The notes: a model not told the origin generated them from the sequence alone. 59,701 nucleotides of DNA from Acidimicrobiaceae bacterium RAAP-2 (GCA_001443545.1 LMAD01000011.1:1-59701), one strand, 5' to 3'. Positions 8,098 to 15,249 are shown, numbered from the stretch's first letter. Numbers and translations are program-made.

Positions 8098-8249
8098 CCG
8101 TCGACGTCGCGCACGAGCGCCTCGCCGAGCGTCTCAGCGCCACCCCCGGCGTCGTCGAACACGGACTCTTCGAGCCGCAGACGGTGGCCGAGATACTCAT
8201 CGGCGACGGCACCGAGGTCCGCCGTACTCGAACAGGAGCAAGCCAATGA
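8094..8249 (+). CDS. 51-aa ORF resembling only the C-terminus of ribose-5-phosphate isomerase A
   Basis: The frame opens with GTG overlapping the pgl stop (GTGA) and closes overlapping the zwf ATG (ATGA), so it lies precisely between two enzymes. It encodes ERLSATPGVVEHGLF followed by an EILIGDGTEVR-like tail. PGVVEHGLF is the conserved C-terminal strand-helix motif of RpiA. The RpiA catalytic Asp/Asp/Lys residues and the remaining roughly 170 residues are absent, and upstream sequence is the intact pgl. It may be the remnant of an rpiA gene lost from the operon, or a retained small domain. No full rpiA is in this window. Confidence 0.55.
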   Translation: MTVDVAHERLAERLSATPGVVEHGLFEPQTVAEILIGDGTEVRRTRTGASQ

Positions 8250-9691
8250 ATTCCCACCCCATCGAAACTGGCGTCGAGGTCCCCGCAAACCACGTCATCG
8301 TGCTCTTCGGCGCCACCGGCGACCTCGCGAAAAGAAAGGTCATCCCGGGTCTCTTCCACCTGGCGTTGGCCGGGCTCCTGCCGAGGCGGTACCGCATCAT
8401 CGGGTCGGCCCCCGAAGCGTTCGCCCTGTCGACCGATGCCTTTCGAGACCTCGCTCGCGACTCGGTCGAACGGTTCGGCGAACTCCCGCCCGACGGCGAG
8501 GTCTGGGAGGAGTTCGTCGCGTCGCTGTCTTTCGCCGTATCGTCGGCCCAGGACGACGCGTCGCTGCTCGCCGCCGTCCAAACGGCCGAGACCGCCATCG
8601 GCGGCGAGGTCCACCGACTCTTCCATCTCGCGGTGCCGCCCGACGCGGTCTTGGGGCTGGTCTCGATGCTCGGCGCGTCAAGTCTGCGCGCCAGGGCCCG
8701 GGTAATCCTTGAGAAACCGTTCGGCGTCGACCTGGCGTCGGCCAAACGGCTGAACGACGTGATACGGGCGAACTTCGACGAGACGCAGGTCTTTCGAATC
8801 GATCACTTTTTGGGCAAGGAGTCGATCGACAACATCCTGGCCCTGCGGTTCGCCAATCGGTTCTTCGAACCACTCTGGAACCGCGATCACGTGCGCTACG
8901 TACAGATCGACGTGCCCGAGACGCTTTCCATCGAAGGACGCGGCGCGTTCTACGAGGGGACCGGCGCGTTCCGAGACATGGTCGTGAGCCACCTGTTCCA
9001 GGTACTCGGTTTCATCGCCATGGAGCAGCCGACGTCTCTCGAGGCGCGGCCCCTGCGCGACGAGGTGCACAAGGTCTTCGAAACGATGCGGCCGATCGAC
9101 CCCTCGCACGTCGTACGCGGTCAATACGACGGGTACCGCGACGAGCCGGGTGTCGCGCCCGACTCACAGACCGAGACGTTCGTCGCGCTACGCGCCGAGA
9201 TCGACAACACGCGTTGGAAGGGCGTGCCGTTCTATTTGCGCACCGGCAAGGCCCTCGCCGAGAGTCGTCAGGTCATCACCATTGGCTTCGAAGAACCGGT
9301 CATGCGACTCTTCCCGCTCGCCAAGGGCGCCCCGCAGCATCGCGGAAACCGGTTGGTCGTCGACTTCGCCGACCCGGGTTCCATCCACGCGCACTTCTTC
9401 GCCAAAGAACCCGGCCCGGAGATGCGACTCAATGCGGCCGAGATGACGTTCCACTACCAGGACTCCTTTCAGACGGCCCATCGCCTCGAGGCGTACGAGT
9501 ACCTGATTCTCGAAGCGATGCTGGGCAAACGCACGCTCTTCACCCGTTCCGACGGCATCGAGCGGCTGTGGGAGGTCAGCGCGGACCTCCTCGCCTCGCC
9601 ACCGGCAGTCGAGCCGTACGCGCCGGGATCGTGGGGACCCGCCTCGGCTACCCACCTGATCGCTCCGAACACCTGGTGCCTCCCCGAATGA
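8246..9691 (+). CDS. zwf: Glucose-6-phosphate 1-dehydrogenase
   Basis: The 481-aa protein has the NADP-binding LFGATGDLAKRKVIPGLF at the N-terminus, the active-site RIDHFLGKESIDN (about 188; catalytic His and substrate-binding Lys), LRTGKALAESRQVI and a DSFQTAHRLEAYEYLI stretch near the C-terminus. It oxidises glucose-6-phosphate to the lactone with NADP reduction. ATG 8246 overlaps the upstream mini-ORF, and its stop overlaps the next HAD gene. In this order (pgi-gnd-pgl-zwf) the operon contains the whole oxidative branch. Confidence 0.97.
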   Translation: MNSHPIETGVEVPANHVIVLFGATGDLAKRKVIPGLFHLALAGLLPRRYRIIGSAPEAFALSTDAFRDLARDSVERFGELPPDGEVWEEFVASLSFAVSSAQDDASLLAAVQTAETAIGGEVHRLFHLAVPPDAVLGLVSMLGASSLRARARVILEKPFGVDLASAKRLNDVIRANFDETQVFRIDHFLGKESIDNILALRFANRFFEPLWNRDHVRYVQIDVPETLSIEGRGAFYEGTGAFRDMVVSHLFQVLGFIAMEQPTSLEARPLRDEVHKVFETMRPIDPSHVVRGQYDGYRDEPGVAPDSQTETFVALRAEIDNTRWKGVPFYLRTGKALAESRQVITIGFEEPVMRLFPLAKGAPQHRGNRLVVDFADPGSIHAHFFAKEPGPEMRLNAAEMTFHYQDSFQTAHRLEAYEYLILEAMLGKRTLFTRSDGIERLWEVSADLLASPPAVEPYAPGSWGPASATHLIAPNTWCLPE

Positions 9692-10509
9692 ACGGCCGCC
9701 CCCGACTCCTGCTCTCTGACGTCGACGGCACGCTCGTCACCCCGGAAAAACTTTTAACGCCTCGGTCGATTCGCGCCGTGAACGAGCTGCGCGACGCCGG
9801 AATTGCCTTCGCCATCACTAGCGCCCGACCGCCCCAGGGACTGCGCCGGTTCGTCGAACCGCTCGGGTTGACCACGCCCCTCGGCGCCTTCAACGGCGGT
9901 GTGCTCGTCAACGATGACTTGACCCTCATCGAGGAACGGACGATTCCCGACGACCTCGTCGCGCCCCTCATCGAACTCCTGACTTCGCACGCGATGTCGA
10001 TCTGGGTCTTTCGTCGAGACGAGTGGTACGTACTGGACCCGGACGGACCCCACGTCGCCCAAGAGGCACTGATCTACGAGGGGGATCCAATCACGCTCGC
10101 CGACTTCGGGGGACTCGTCGGCGGGGTCAACAAGATCGTCGGCGTGAGCGACGACGCTGCGGCGAGCGTCGCGGCGTGGGAGGCCGCGGTGGCCCAGTTC
10201 GGCGCTCACGTGTCGGCGACCCGATCACAGACCTACTACCTCGACGTCACGCACCCAGACGCGAACAAGGGCAGCGTCGTGCGCTACCTCGCCAAGCGAT
10301 TCGGCATCGCCACCAACGAGATCGCCACGATCGGGGACATGCACAACGACGTATCGATGTTCGAAGCGTCGGGAATGAGCATCGCGATGGGCAACGCCGA
10401 CCCCACGGTGCAGCGCGCCGCTCGCGCCGTGACGAGTTCGAACGCGCAAGAGGGCTTCGCGCGCGCCGTCGCCGAGTTCATCCTTTCCTCGGAACCCTCG
10501 TCCAAGTGA
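9688..10509 (+). CDS. Cof-type HAD-IIB phosphatase
   Basis: The 273-aa protein has motif I LLSDVDGTLVTPEK, motif II FAITSARPPQGL, a C2B cap, then DVTHPDANKGSVVRYLAKRFGI with the motif III lysine (about 195) and IATIGDMHNDVSMFEASGMSIAMGNA (motif IV) near the C-terminus. That arrangement is the Cof/YbiV-like sugar-phosphate phosphatase family. ATG 9688 overlaps zwf by ATGA, so it is the last gene of the pentose-phosphate operon. It may remove a stray or signalling sugar phosphate; the substrate is unknown. Confidence 0.85.
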   Translation: MNGRPRLLLSDVDGTLVTPEKLLTPRSIRAVNELRDAGIAFAITSARPPQGLRRFVEPLGLTTPLGAFNGGVLVNDDLTLIEERTIPDDLVAPLIELLTSHAMSIWVFRRDEWYVLDPDGPHVAQEALIYEGDPITLADFGGLVGGVNKIVGVSDDAAASVAAWEAAVAQFGAHVSATRSQTYYLDVTHPDANKGSVVRYLAKRFGIATNEIATIGDMHNDVSMFEASGMSIAMGNADPTVQRAARAVTSSNAQEGFARAVAEFILSSEPSSK

Positions 10510-10532
10510 ATCCCCCGATCGAGTTGTCGGTC

Positions 10533-10538
10533 TACTCT
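10533..10538 (+). promoter_or_regulatory. -10 element of a leaderless transcript
   Basis: TACTCT is followed by exactly six bases and then ATG 10545, the TANNNT-N6-RTG arrangement seen at about ten starts in this window. The transcript would begin on the A of the ATG. No clear -35 is visible. Confidence 0.5.
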
Positions 10539-10544
10539 GCGACG

Positions 10545-10637
10545 ATGAACCAACGGGCGACGGGCATTCGTTCCTCCCACCGTCGCACCACTATCGACTC
10601 ACCGGTCAACGTTCGGCGGGGCGGACGACCGTGGTGA
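10545..10637 (+). CDS. Leaderless 30-aa ORF coupled to a membrane protein
   Basis: The ATG lies at the predicted transcription start. The frame is rich in Arg, Thr and Ser, has no recognisable domain, and ends with GTGA overlapping the start of the 10634 gene. It may be a leader peptide through which ribosomes reach the downstream gene, which lacks a Shine-Dalgarno of its own. Its reality rests on the promoter geometry and the overlap. Confidence 0.4.
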   Translation: MNQRATGIRSSHRRTTIDSPVNVRRGGRPW

Positions 10638-10906
10638 CCGTGGTCGTCCTGCTCGCCGCCGTCGGAATCCTGGTCTTGGTCTTCTACTGGTCGGGTCGCT
10701 ACGGTGGCCGAAGCAAGGTCACCGGCACGTCACTGCGCCGCGGTCCGCGCTCCCACACCACGTCGAGAGGTCGACCCAAGGTCGGTTACCCCACGCGCGA
10801 GGCGGCCGAAGTCCACGCCCGGCTTCTCGCGCGGCGTGATGGCGCTCCGATGAACGTCTACCAGTGCGCGGACTGTGCCCAGTGGCACGTCGGACACGGA
10901 CGGTAG
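10634..10906 (+). CDS. Small membrane-anchored protein with a C-terminal zinc-ribbon-like motif
   Basis: The 90-aa protein has one N-terminal transmembrane segment (VVVLLAAVGILVLVFYW), then a basic linker rich in Arg, Ser and Thr. The C-terminus GYPTREAAEVHARLLARRDG...VYQCADCAQWHVGH resembles the short C-x2-C...WHxGH tail of many small actinobacterial proteins that may bind zinc. Its function is unknown. GTG 10634 or the adjacent GTG 10631 could start it; 10634 is preferred for its GTGA overlap with the 30-aa ORF. Confidence 0.7.
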   Translation: MTVVVLLAAVGILVLVFYWSGRYGGRSKVTGTSLRRGPRSHTTSRGRPKVGYPTREAAEVHARLLARRDGAPMNVYQCADCAQWHVGHGR

Positions 10907-11209
10907 TTCGGCCCCGCGAGGTCGACGGCCGGCTCACCGCCACGCATCGCTCACCGAAACCGATTGTCACCAAGTGGGCGCTGTAGGCGATGGCCATCGA
11001 GAGCGTGGCCCGAGCTCCCACCCGGCCGTCGTCGGCGACGGCGATCCTTCGTGGCGCACGAGACGATACGACCTCGCCGCGATGGGTGAGAGCGAACGAC
11101 TCGATTGGAGCGAGTGACCAGGCACTCGAGCCAACACTGAATCGGCGAATACCAACTGCCCGCGACGGCGACGCCGAATTCCGGTCCCGGCTGGGCCTCG
11201 GACGAATCC
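10907..11209. other. Intergenic region between convergent genes
   Basis: About 300 bases separate the convergent 10634 gene and the rhodanese gene. Short open frames exist but lack RBS or domain support. The only clear structure is the hairpin at 11025-11042. No tRNA or known RNA family is recognised. Confidence 0.4.
11025..11042. terminator. Possible bidirectional terminator hairpin
   Basis: GCCGTCG (11025-11031) pairs perfectly with CGACGGC (11036-11042) around a TCGG tetraloop. It lies in the gap between two convergent genes, where a bidirectional terminator is expected. It is, however, more than 100 bases from either stop codon and lacks U-tracts. Confidence 0.3.
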
Positions 11210-11536
11210 CTAGGCGATGTTCGCCCGCCAGCCGCGAACGACCGGTCGCCCTGCGCTGACCCAGCCACTCGTTCCCCCGATGACTGACCGGACGTCGTGG
11301 CCCAACTGGGCCAAGTGTTGCGCGGCGACGCGACTTCGGCTACCGCTCTGACAGATCACGTAGATCGGTGAGCCGACCGGTAGTTCGTGCGCGACGTCCG
11401 GCACGGTACTGAGGGGGACGAGACGCGCACCGGGGACGTGTCCGGCTTCGTACTCGTGGGGCTCACGCACGTCGAGTACGTGGGCGCCATCAGCGTGGGC
11501 GGCAATGAAACTGCGAACGTCGACTTCGGATATCAC
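11210..11536 (-). CDS. Single-domain rhodanese
   Basis: The 108-aa cytoplasmic protein is one rhodanese domain. It has LDVREPHEYEAGHVPGA (about 21), then the active-site loop CQSGSRS (Cys near residue 67) that takes up sulfane sulfur, and a C-terminal GGTSGWVSAGRPV. The predicted role is persulfide transfer or detoxification. GTG 11536 is preceded by AAGGAG. The start is 32 bases from a perfect palindrome at 11568-11585 that resembles CsoR/CstR operators, so expression is probably sulfide- or copper-responsive. No CsoR-family regulator is in the window. Confidence 0.92.
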   Translation of the reverse strand: MISEVDVRSFIAAHADGAHVLDVREPHEYEAGHVPGARLVPLSTVPDVAHELPVGSPIYVICQSGSRSRVAAQHLAQLGHDVRSVIGGTSGWVSAGRPVVRGWRANIA

Positions 11537-11567
11537 GACTTACTCCTTCGTTGAAACTCAGAATGAG

Positions 11568-11585
11568 TATACCCCATGGGGTATA
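11568..11585. promoter_or_regulatory. CsoR/CstR-like operator palindrome
   Basis: TATACCCCATGGGGTATA is a perfect 18-bp palindrome upstream of the rhodanese gene. CsoR-family regulators (copper sensor CsoR, persulfide sensor CstR) bind AT-flanked runs of C and G of this design. CstR is known to control rhodanese genes, so I favour a persulfide-responsive operator. The assignment rests on motif shape and the gene it fronts. Confidence 0.65.
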
Positions 11586-11743
11586 TGACTCAAGCGGCGT
11601 GGCCTCGATGACCGGCCGCCTCTCCACGGTGGGCACGACGCCCTCGAGTCACTTCGTCGCCCGCGCGTGGCCGCCCGCGCTCGTCACCGTCTCGGCACGC
11701 CGGATCCGGGATGGGACGGCGAAGGGCCCGCCGGTGTGCGTGG

Positions 11744-11749
11744 TACATT
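11744..11749 (+). promoter_or_regulatory. -10 element before the TPP riboswitch
   Basis: TACATT would place the transcription start near 11756, a few bases before the predicted aptamer begins. A convincing -35 is not visible. Confidence 0.4.
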
Positions 11750-11758
11750 CGGGTCGCA

Positions 11759-11861
11759 GTACCTACGGGAGCTCGGACGTACCGGGCTGAGAGGGTGGTT
11801 GGCCCACGGGCCGCAGTACCACCGACCGTCGAACTTGTCCGGGTAATGCCGGCGTAAGGAG
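11759..11861 (+). ncRNA. TPP riboswitch (THI element)
   Basis: The conserved TPP aptamer elements occur in order. They are CGGGAGCTCGG at the 5' side, CTGAGAGG (11787-11794), and a P3 stem GGTGGT (11794-11799) with ACCACC (11818-11823) carrying an inserted P3a hairpin. Then come ACCGTCGAACTTG (11825-11837) and the P4/P5 element CCGGGTAATGCCGG (11839-11852). The final bases run straight into the Shine-Dalgarno AAGGAG (11856-11861), six bases before GTG 11868. Thiamine pyrophosphate binding should therefore hide the RBS, so control is probably translational. Known targets include thiamine synthesis and transport genes. Confidence 0.93.
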
Positions 11862-11867
11862 CACGTG

Positions 11868-13268
11868 GTGACCATAGAACCAGACTCGTCGTTCACGTTG
11901 GTGTCCGGAGACCGTCACTCCGAAGTCCCCCGAACCCTGGCCGAACCGGTACCCCAGGGTCTAGGCCTGATCGATCAGTTCGGGTTATGGGGGAACCTCG
12001 GCGTCAGCCTGCTCGGCTTCACGGGCGCCATCTTCGTCCTGCAACCCAACGGTGGCGGGACCCCCGAACTCTCCCTGGTGGCGGCTCTGGCCGCGATCTT
12101 CGTCGGCACCGTCCTCGGGACGCTCGCCATCGCGTTCTCGGGCGTCGCGGGCGCTCGAACCGGTGCACCGGCCATGGTCCTCTTGCGTGGGGTCTTCGGC
12201 AGTCGTCTCTCGTACGTGCCGACGCTGATCAACATCGTGCAACTGCTGGGCTGGGGTATCTTCGAACTCGTCACGATCGCCACCGCGGCGCGCGTCGTCG
12301 AACCCGGCCTCGCGCAGTGGGTGTACGTGGTCATCGCGGGCACGATTACGGGTCTGTTGACCTTGCGCCCGCTCGGCGCGATTCGCATCCTGCGACGCAT
12401 CGCGACACCGGCCGTGCTCGTCGTGCTCGTCTACCTCTTCGTCCAACTGCTGCGCCACCCCCTGCCGGCGCTCGCTCACGGGACGTGGACGGGGTTCTGG
12501 GCCGCCACCGACACCGTCATCGCGGTCGCCATCTCCTTCGCCCCGCTCGCCGCCGACTACACGCGCCATTCACGTACTCCCCGGACAGCCTTCTGGGGCG
12601 CCTTCGTCGGCTACGGCGTGACCCAGATCCTCTGCTACGTGATCGGGCTCGTGGCCCTGGTCACCGTCGCGCGATCCCCGTCCGATATCTACGGCGCCTT
12701 CATCGCCGTTCCGCTCGGATCGCTCGCCTTCGCCCTGCTCGCCGCCCGAGAGCTCGACCAGTCCTTCGCCGACGTGTACTCGACGGTGGTCTCGATCCAG
12801 AATCTTCGACCGCTGTGGGATCGGCGAGTGCTCGCACTCATCGTCGCCACCCTGACGACCGCGCTCGCCCTCGGAATCAATATCGCCGACTACGAGAACT
12901 TCCTCGTGTTGCTCGGCTCGGTGTTCGTCCCGCTGACCGCGGTGTTCATCGTCGACTTCTTCCTGCTCTCGAGAGAGCGTTGGGACCTCTCGGTGCGCGC
13001 GCGCAGCCGTACGACCATGTTGGTGTCCTGGGCGATCGGCTTCGTGGTCTACCAGCTGATCAACCCGGGCTACATCGGCTGGTGGGTCACGATGTGGGTT
13101 CACGTCGGTGCCGCCATCGATTTTCACGCACCGAGTTGGATGTCCGCGTCACTCACCTCGTTCGTCGTGGCGGGACTCGCGACCCTGGTCACCGGCACGA
13201 GCGCCAACGCGCTCCTTGGACGCCGCTCGCGCGCCGACGGTCCCCGCGACCCCGTCGACGAGGCGTGA
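11868..13268 (+). CDS. NCS1-family permease, probable thiamine-precursor (CytX-like) transporter
   Basis: The 466-aa protein has about twelve hydrophobic segments. NCS1 features include QFGLWGNLGVSLLGFTGAIFV near the N-terminus, a GARTGAPAMVLLRGVFG loop (about 100) and a SFAPLAADYTRHSRT motif in the middle. NCS1 proteins carry nucleobases, hydantoins and pyrimidines by cation symport. The TPP riboswitch in front marks it as a thiamine-precursor importer, most likely hydroxymethylpyrimidine as for CytX. GTG 11868 is chosen for its six-base spacing to AAGGAG; GTG 11865 is three bases closer to the SD. Its stop overlaps the next gene (GTGA), making the kinase-fold protein part of the same riboswitch unit. 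Confidence 0.88.
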   Translation: MTIEPDSSFTLVSGDRHSEVPRTLAEPVPQGLGLIDQFGLWGNLGVSLLGFTGAIFVLQPNGGGTPELSLVAALAAIFVGTVLGTLAIAFSGVAGARTGAPAMVLLRGVFGSRLSYVPTLINIVQLLGWGIFELVTIATAARVVEPGLAQWVYVVIAGTITGLLTLRPLGAIRILRRIATPAVLVVLVYLFVQLLRHPLPALAHGTWTGFWAATDTVIAVAISFAPLAADYTRHSRTPRTAFWGAFVGYGVTQILCYVIGLVALVTVARSPSDIYGAFIAVPLGSLAFALLAARELDQSFADVYSTVVSIQNLRPLWDRRVLALIVATLTTALALGINIADYENFLVLLGSVFVPLTAVFIVDFFLLSRERWDLSVRARSRTTMLVSWAIGFVVYQLINPGYIGWWVTMWVHVGAAIDFHAPSWMSASLTSFVVAGLATLVTGTSANALLGRRSRADGPRDPVDEA

Positions 13269-14452
13269 CCACGCCCGACGACCTCGACCGCGTTCCCGAC
13301 GCACTCGTCCACGGGATGCTGAACGATCTCGTGAATCCCGACTGGCCCGCGCTCACCGACCCCGAGGTCGCGGCGGTCCTTGCGCACTACGTCGGTGAAC
13401 CCGCCCTCCCCGTTCGAACGCTGGTCACGTGGCGAAGTCCCCGCCCGATGTCGGCGGCGGCGCTCGTCGGTGACCAACGGCGATCGGTCTTCGTGAAGCG
13501 CCACCACCGTCGAGTTCGTTCGCGTGAGCGCCTGGAGCTCGAGCACGCGTTCGTCGGCCATCTCCGTTCGCGGGGGGTGGCCACACCGCGGGTCCTCGTC
13601 GCGGCGGGAGGGGGGACGGTCGTCGAACGCGGCGAGTTCATCTACGAGGTCCACGAGACCGCCGCCGGACTCGACCTGTACCGTGATGTCCCCTCCTGGC
13701 ACCCGTTTGTCCACCCCTCGCACGCCCGCTCGGCCGGCGCGGCCCTCGCACGCTTCCACCGGGCCGCCGCGGACTTCCCCGCCGCCGGCTCGCGCTTCGG
13801 CGTCCTCGTTGATTCGGCGGCCGTGCTGCTCGCCGACGACCCCGCCGACGCGTACCAACGGCTCGTCACCGCTCGGCCGGACCTGCGCGTCGCGACGGCG
13901 CCCTACGACGTCGTCGGCGACTTCGAGTCGGTCCTGCGCGCACCCCTCGAATCGGCCGCTCTCCGGGCGCGCGGTCTCGCGACGCAGTGGACCCACGGCG
14001 ACTGGCACGCGTCGAACCTGGCGTGGAGCGACTTGTCGCCCGACGCCGAGGTCGCGTCCGTCTTTGATCTCGGACTGGCGAACCGAACCTTCGCGCTGCA
14101 CGACCTCGCGATCGCCATCGAACGAAACGTGATCGACTGGCTCGACGTCGCCGACGCTGGATCACCCACCGTCGACTACGGCTCGCTCGACCAACTGCTC
14201 GTCGGGTACGGCGAACACTGCGCGCTCTCCTCGGGGGATCTCGTCACCCTCAGCGTGACGTTGCCCGTTGCCCACATCGAGTTCGCCCTGTCCGAGGTCG
14301 AATACTTCGCGGCCGTCGTCGACTCGCCCGAGAACGCGGAGCTCGCCTATCGGTCGTATCTGCTCGGCCACGCCCAGTGGTTCACCTCGACGAGTGGCGC
14401 GACGCTCCTCGACTACCTGGGTCGGGGCGGTCCGTTCGATCGATCGACGTGA
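13265..14452 (+). CDS. Aminoglycoside-phosphotransferase-fold kinase under the TPP riboswitch
   Basis: The 395-aa protein has an APH/choline-kinase-like layout: a VFVKRHHRR lysine region in the N-lobe (about 78), the catalytic motif THGDWHASNL (about 243) and a metal-binding VFDLGLANR (about 264). It has no signal peptide or membrane segment. It is translationally coupled (GTGA) to the riboswitch-controlled permease, so it should be made when TPP is low. I infer that it phosphorylates thiamine or a pyrimidine precursor during salvage, by analogy with thiamine kinase, which shares this fold. The substrate is untested; it could instead be a homoserine- or sugar-kinase relative. Confidence 0.8.
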   Translation: MTTPDDLDRVPDALVHGMLNDLVNPDWPALTDPEVAAVLAHYVGEPALPVRTLVTWRSPRPMSAAALVGDQRRSVFVKRHHRRVRSRERLELEHAFVGHLRSRGVATPRVLVAAGGGTVVERGEFIYEVHETAAGLDLYRDVPSWHPFVHPSHARSAGAALARFHRAAADFPAAGSRFGVLVDSAAVLLADDPADAYQRLVTARPDLRVATAPYDVVGDFESVLRAPLESAALRARGLATQWTHGDWHASNLAWSDLSPDAEVASVFDLGLANRTFALHDLAIAIERNVIDWLDVADAGSPTVDYGSLDQLLVGYGEHCALSSGDLVTLSVTLPVAHIEFALSEVEYFAAVVDSPENAELAYRSYLLGHAQWFTSTSGATLLDYLGRGGPFDRST

Positions 14453-14526
14453 CGGAGAGCGATCGCGGAGTTGGGAGCGCTATCTGGCGCGCGTGGCGAG
14501 ACGATTCCTTCCCTGGTAAACACCGT

Positions 14527-14532
14527 TAGGGT
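14527..14532 (+). promoter_or_regulatory. -10 element of a leaderless transcript
   Basis: TAGGGT is followed by six bases and the GTG at 14539, matching the TANNNT-N6-RTG pattern. No strong -35 is seen. Confidence 0.5.
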
Positions 14533-14538
14533 GACGGA

Positions 14539-14778
14539 GTGAGACTTTCCTGCGTTAGCAGTCGAGTAGTCGCCGCGGCCGTCTTGGGCTACATCGGTGC
14601 CAGCCCGATTCCCAGCGGGGCACTGCGCACCGTCGCGGTGCTCCTCGCCGTGGGCGTTGCGCTCGCCTGGCCGCGCCTGACGGGTCGACGAGCGTTGTCG
14701 TGTTCGCTGACCCCGTCAACGCCCGCCGAATCCTCGCAGGAAGAACCAACGAGGTCGCCACTGCCCGGCGACCGGTGA
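14539..14778 (+). CDS. Small hydrophobic protein, 79 aa
   Basis: Residues about 9-47 form one long or two short hydrophobic segments (VVAAAVLGYIGASP and LRTVAVLLAVGVALAW), followed by a Ser/Thr/Pro/Glu-rich tail. No family is recognised. The leaderless promoter ending six bases before GTG 14539 supports a real start. It is 18 bases upstream of the DsrE-like gene and probably cotranscribed with it; a role in sulfur handling is only positional inference. Confidence 0.5.
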   Translation: MRLSCVSSRVVAAAVLGYIGASPIPSGALRTVAVLLAVGVALAWPRLTGRRALSCSLTPSTPAESSQEEPTRSPLPGDR

Positions 14779-14796
14779 CGAGACAGAGGAGCAACC

Positions 14797-15141
14797 GTGT
14801 CCAGTGAGCAGTCCCCGGCCAAGGTCGCGTTCATGATTATCAGTGACGACCCCGCCCGTGCGGTACCCGGCATCGTGATGGCGACGCGCATGAACACCAA
14901 CCGTGGCGTCGACGTTCGCGTCTTGTTCTTCGGGCCGTCGGTCAAGTTGGCCGCGAGCGGTCAGATCGACATCCAGCTAGCCGACATGCGCGACGCCGGT
15001 ATCGGCGCGAAGGCCTGTCGCGCCAACGTCGAACAGTACGAAGTCACCGAGGAGATCGGCGTTCGGCCACTCGAACTCCTAGCCGCGGGCGCCGAGGTCG
15101 AAGCCTTCGCCCTCGAGGGGTACACCGTCGTCAGTTTCTGA
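14797..15141 (+). CDS. DsrE/DsrF-like family protein
   Basis: The 114-aa protein has the small alpha/beta fold of the DsrE family: KVAFMIISDDPARAVPGIVMA at the N-terminus, RVLFFGPSVKLAA in the middle and a C-terminal LLAAGAEVEAF strand-helix. One cysteine (KACRANV, about residue 70) sits where sulfur-carrying members hold their reactive Cys. Family members relay sulfur or act as peroxiredoxin-like small proteins. GTG 14797 has GAGGAG about seven bases upstream. Confidence 0.8.
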   Translation: MSSEQSPAKVAFMIISDDPARAVPGIVMATRMNTNRGVDVRVLFFGPSVKLAASGQIDIQLADMRDAGIGAKACRANVEQYEVTEEIGVRPLELLAAGAEVEAFALEGYTVVSF

Positions 15142-15207
15142 GGCGGGCGTGACGCCGGCACTCGATCGCCGCGCGGGCCGGACGCCACCTGATTCGGTTC
15201 AGTGATG

Positions 15208-15234
15208 CACTAATTGCACGTTGTGCAGTGAGTG
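15208..15234. promoter_or_regulatory. Probable autoregulatory operator of the 15250 TetR gene
   Basis: Left arm CACTAATTGCAC (15208-15219) and right arm GTGCAGTGAGTG (15223-15234) match at 10 of 12 positions as an inverted repeat around GTT. The dyad covers the -35 hexamer of the TetR gene, the expected position for autorepression. Confidence 0.6.
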
Positions 15235-15243
15235 GGTCATACT
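15214..15243 (+). promoter_or_regulatory. Promoter of the TetR-ABC exporter operon
   Basis: TTGCAC (15214-15219) and CATACT (15238-15243) are 18 bases apart. Six further bases lead to GTG 15250, predicting a leaderless transcript that starts on the start codon. Confidence 0.6.
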
Positions 15244-15249
15244 GGGACG

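Noticed and set aside
11551..11790. 79-codon plus-strand frame between the rhodanese operator and the TPP riboswitch
   Set aside because: It runs through the palindrome and the riboswitch 5' half, has no RBS and no family resemblance.
11987..13264. Possible N-terminal extension of the riboswitch-linked kinase through the permease gene
   Set aside because: The extension is an out-of-frame Arg-rich translation of the permease. GTG 13265 with its GTGA overlap and conserved spacing is the real start.
14797..15141. Full sulfur-oxidation (Dsr) locus around the DsrE-like gene
   Set aside because: No DsrF, DsrH, DsrC or reductase genes are nearby; the single DsrE-family protein and a distant rhodanese do not make a pathway.
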